Part shown: positions 5,195 through 5,329 of the stretch, one piece after another
How the letters are laid out: each line of letters opens with the position of its first letter
Position numbering within the stretch: position 1 is the first letter of the stretch
Notes under the pieces: model-generated
Told to the model about the DNA's origin: nothing
Databases searched by the model: none
The model's input: the letters and a program-made list of their open reading frames with translations, nothing else
Position numbers and translations under genes: made by a program
NCBI GenBank assembly: GCA_902783935.1
Contig: CACZTA010000019.1
Span: forward strand, 1-5,329
Source of the DNA: an uncultured Lachnospiraceae bacterium
Lineage (GTDB): Bacteria > Bacillota > Clostridia > Lachnospirales > Lachnospiraceae
DNA: 5,329 bases
Reading direction: 5' to 3'

Positions 5195-5329
5195 TCACAG
5201 AACCTTGTCACCCCAGGCTTTGAGATCTGCTGCAGATGTCTTCCCCGACAGCCTCTTTCCTTCCGCGACCGTCGCGGAACCGGCCAGTGTCTGTATGTTC
5301 TCTGCTGCTTTTCCGAGCCCGCTTCCGCC
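5195..5329 (-). CDS. Flavodoxin-like protein, C-terminal end only
   Basis: Reading leftwards from the right edge, an open frame of 44 codons ends in TGA at 5197-5195. It begins GGSGLGKAAENIQ and continues TLAGSATVAEGKRL, then SGKTSAADLKAWGDKVL. This looks like the C-terminal end of the short flavodoxin family common in Clostridia: a (S/T)SGGSGLG-type loop and helix, a strand followed by EGKRL, then a final helix with a conserved Trp. Flavodoxins carry FMN and shuttle electrons or serve as oxidoreductase domains in the cytoplasm. The FMN phosphate-binding loop near the N-terminus would lie outside the window and cannot be checked. The following ATG is only 9 bases after the stop, which fits an operon with the remnant and the small transporter. 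The recognition rests on the tail alone. Confidence 0.7.
   Translation of the reverse strand, partial: GGSGLGKAAENIQTLAGSATVAEGKRLSGKTSAADLKAWGDKVL
5261..5279. repeat. 19-base inverted repeat inside the flavodoxin-like gene
   Basis: TTCCGCGAC (5261-5269) and GTCGCGGAA (5271-5279) are perfect inverted repeats around a single central base. The bases code for part of the GSATVAE stretch of the flavodoxin-like protein. A second, shorter one, ATCTGC-T-GCAGAT, lies at 5225-5237. Both are in coding sequence; function, if any, is unknown. Confidence 0.6.

Overview
The window most resembles a chromosomal segment from an anaerobic gut-type Firmicute, probably Clostridia and perhaps Lachnospiraceae. 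The pointers are strong AGGAGG-type ribosome binding sites, moderate GC content, LivG/LivF and flavodoxin sequences that read as clostridial, and a Gram-positive style terminator and promoter. This placement rests on recalled family resemblance, not on a search.

Left part (1-1465, + strand): the end of a branched-chain amino-acid ABC transporter operon. livG is cut at its 5' side inside the Walker A motif. livF is complete and starts inside the last codons of livG. The permease and binding-protein genes would lie off the left edge. A stem-loop with a T-rich tail closes the operon at about 1476-1526, and a promoter-like TATA element follows at once.

Centre (1585-4644, + strand): one large gene for a 1019-residue membrane protein. 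Its last third is a clear MscS-type channel: pore helix, beta domain and C-terminal alpha/beta domain. Ahead of the channel are two large extracytoplasmic modules, each flanked by membrane helices and each looking like a Cache-type sensor. The protein therefore reads as a two-sensor, possibly ligand-controlled channel. It is the most unusual object in the window.

Right part (4658-5329, - strand): three elements read leftwards. The 3' end of a flavodoxin-like gene enters from the right edge. Next is a short, frameshifted remnant resembling the N-terminus of a GNAT acetyltransferase. A small five-helix DMT/EamA-type transporter follows, with its ribosome binding site and start codon inside the end of the remnant. 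A 15-bp stem-loop overlaps the remnant just upstream of that ribosome binding site. The transporter converges on the channel gene with only 13 bases between stop codons.

Functionally, the liv genes supply the ATPases for amino-acid uptake. The channel may couple an external signal to ion or solute efflux. The - strand genes look like an unrelated redox and small-molecule export group. No RNA genes, insertion sequences, CRISPR arrays or phage genes were seen.
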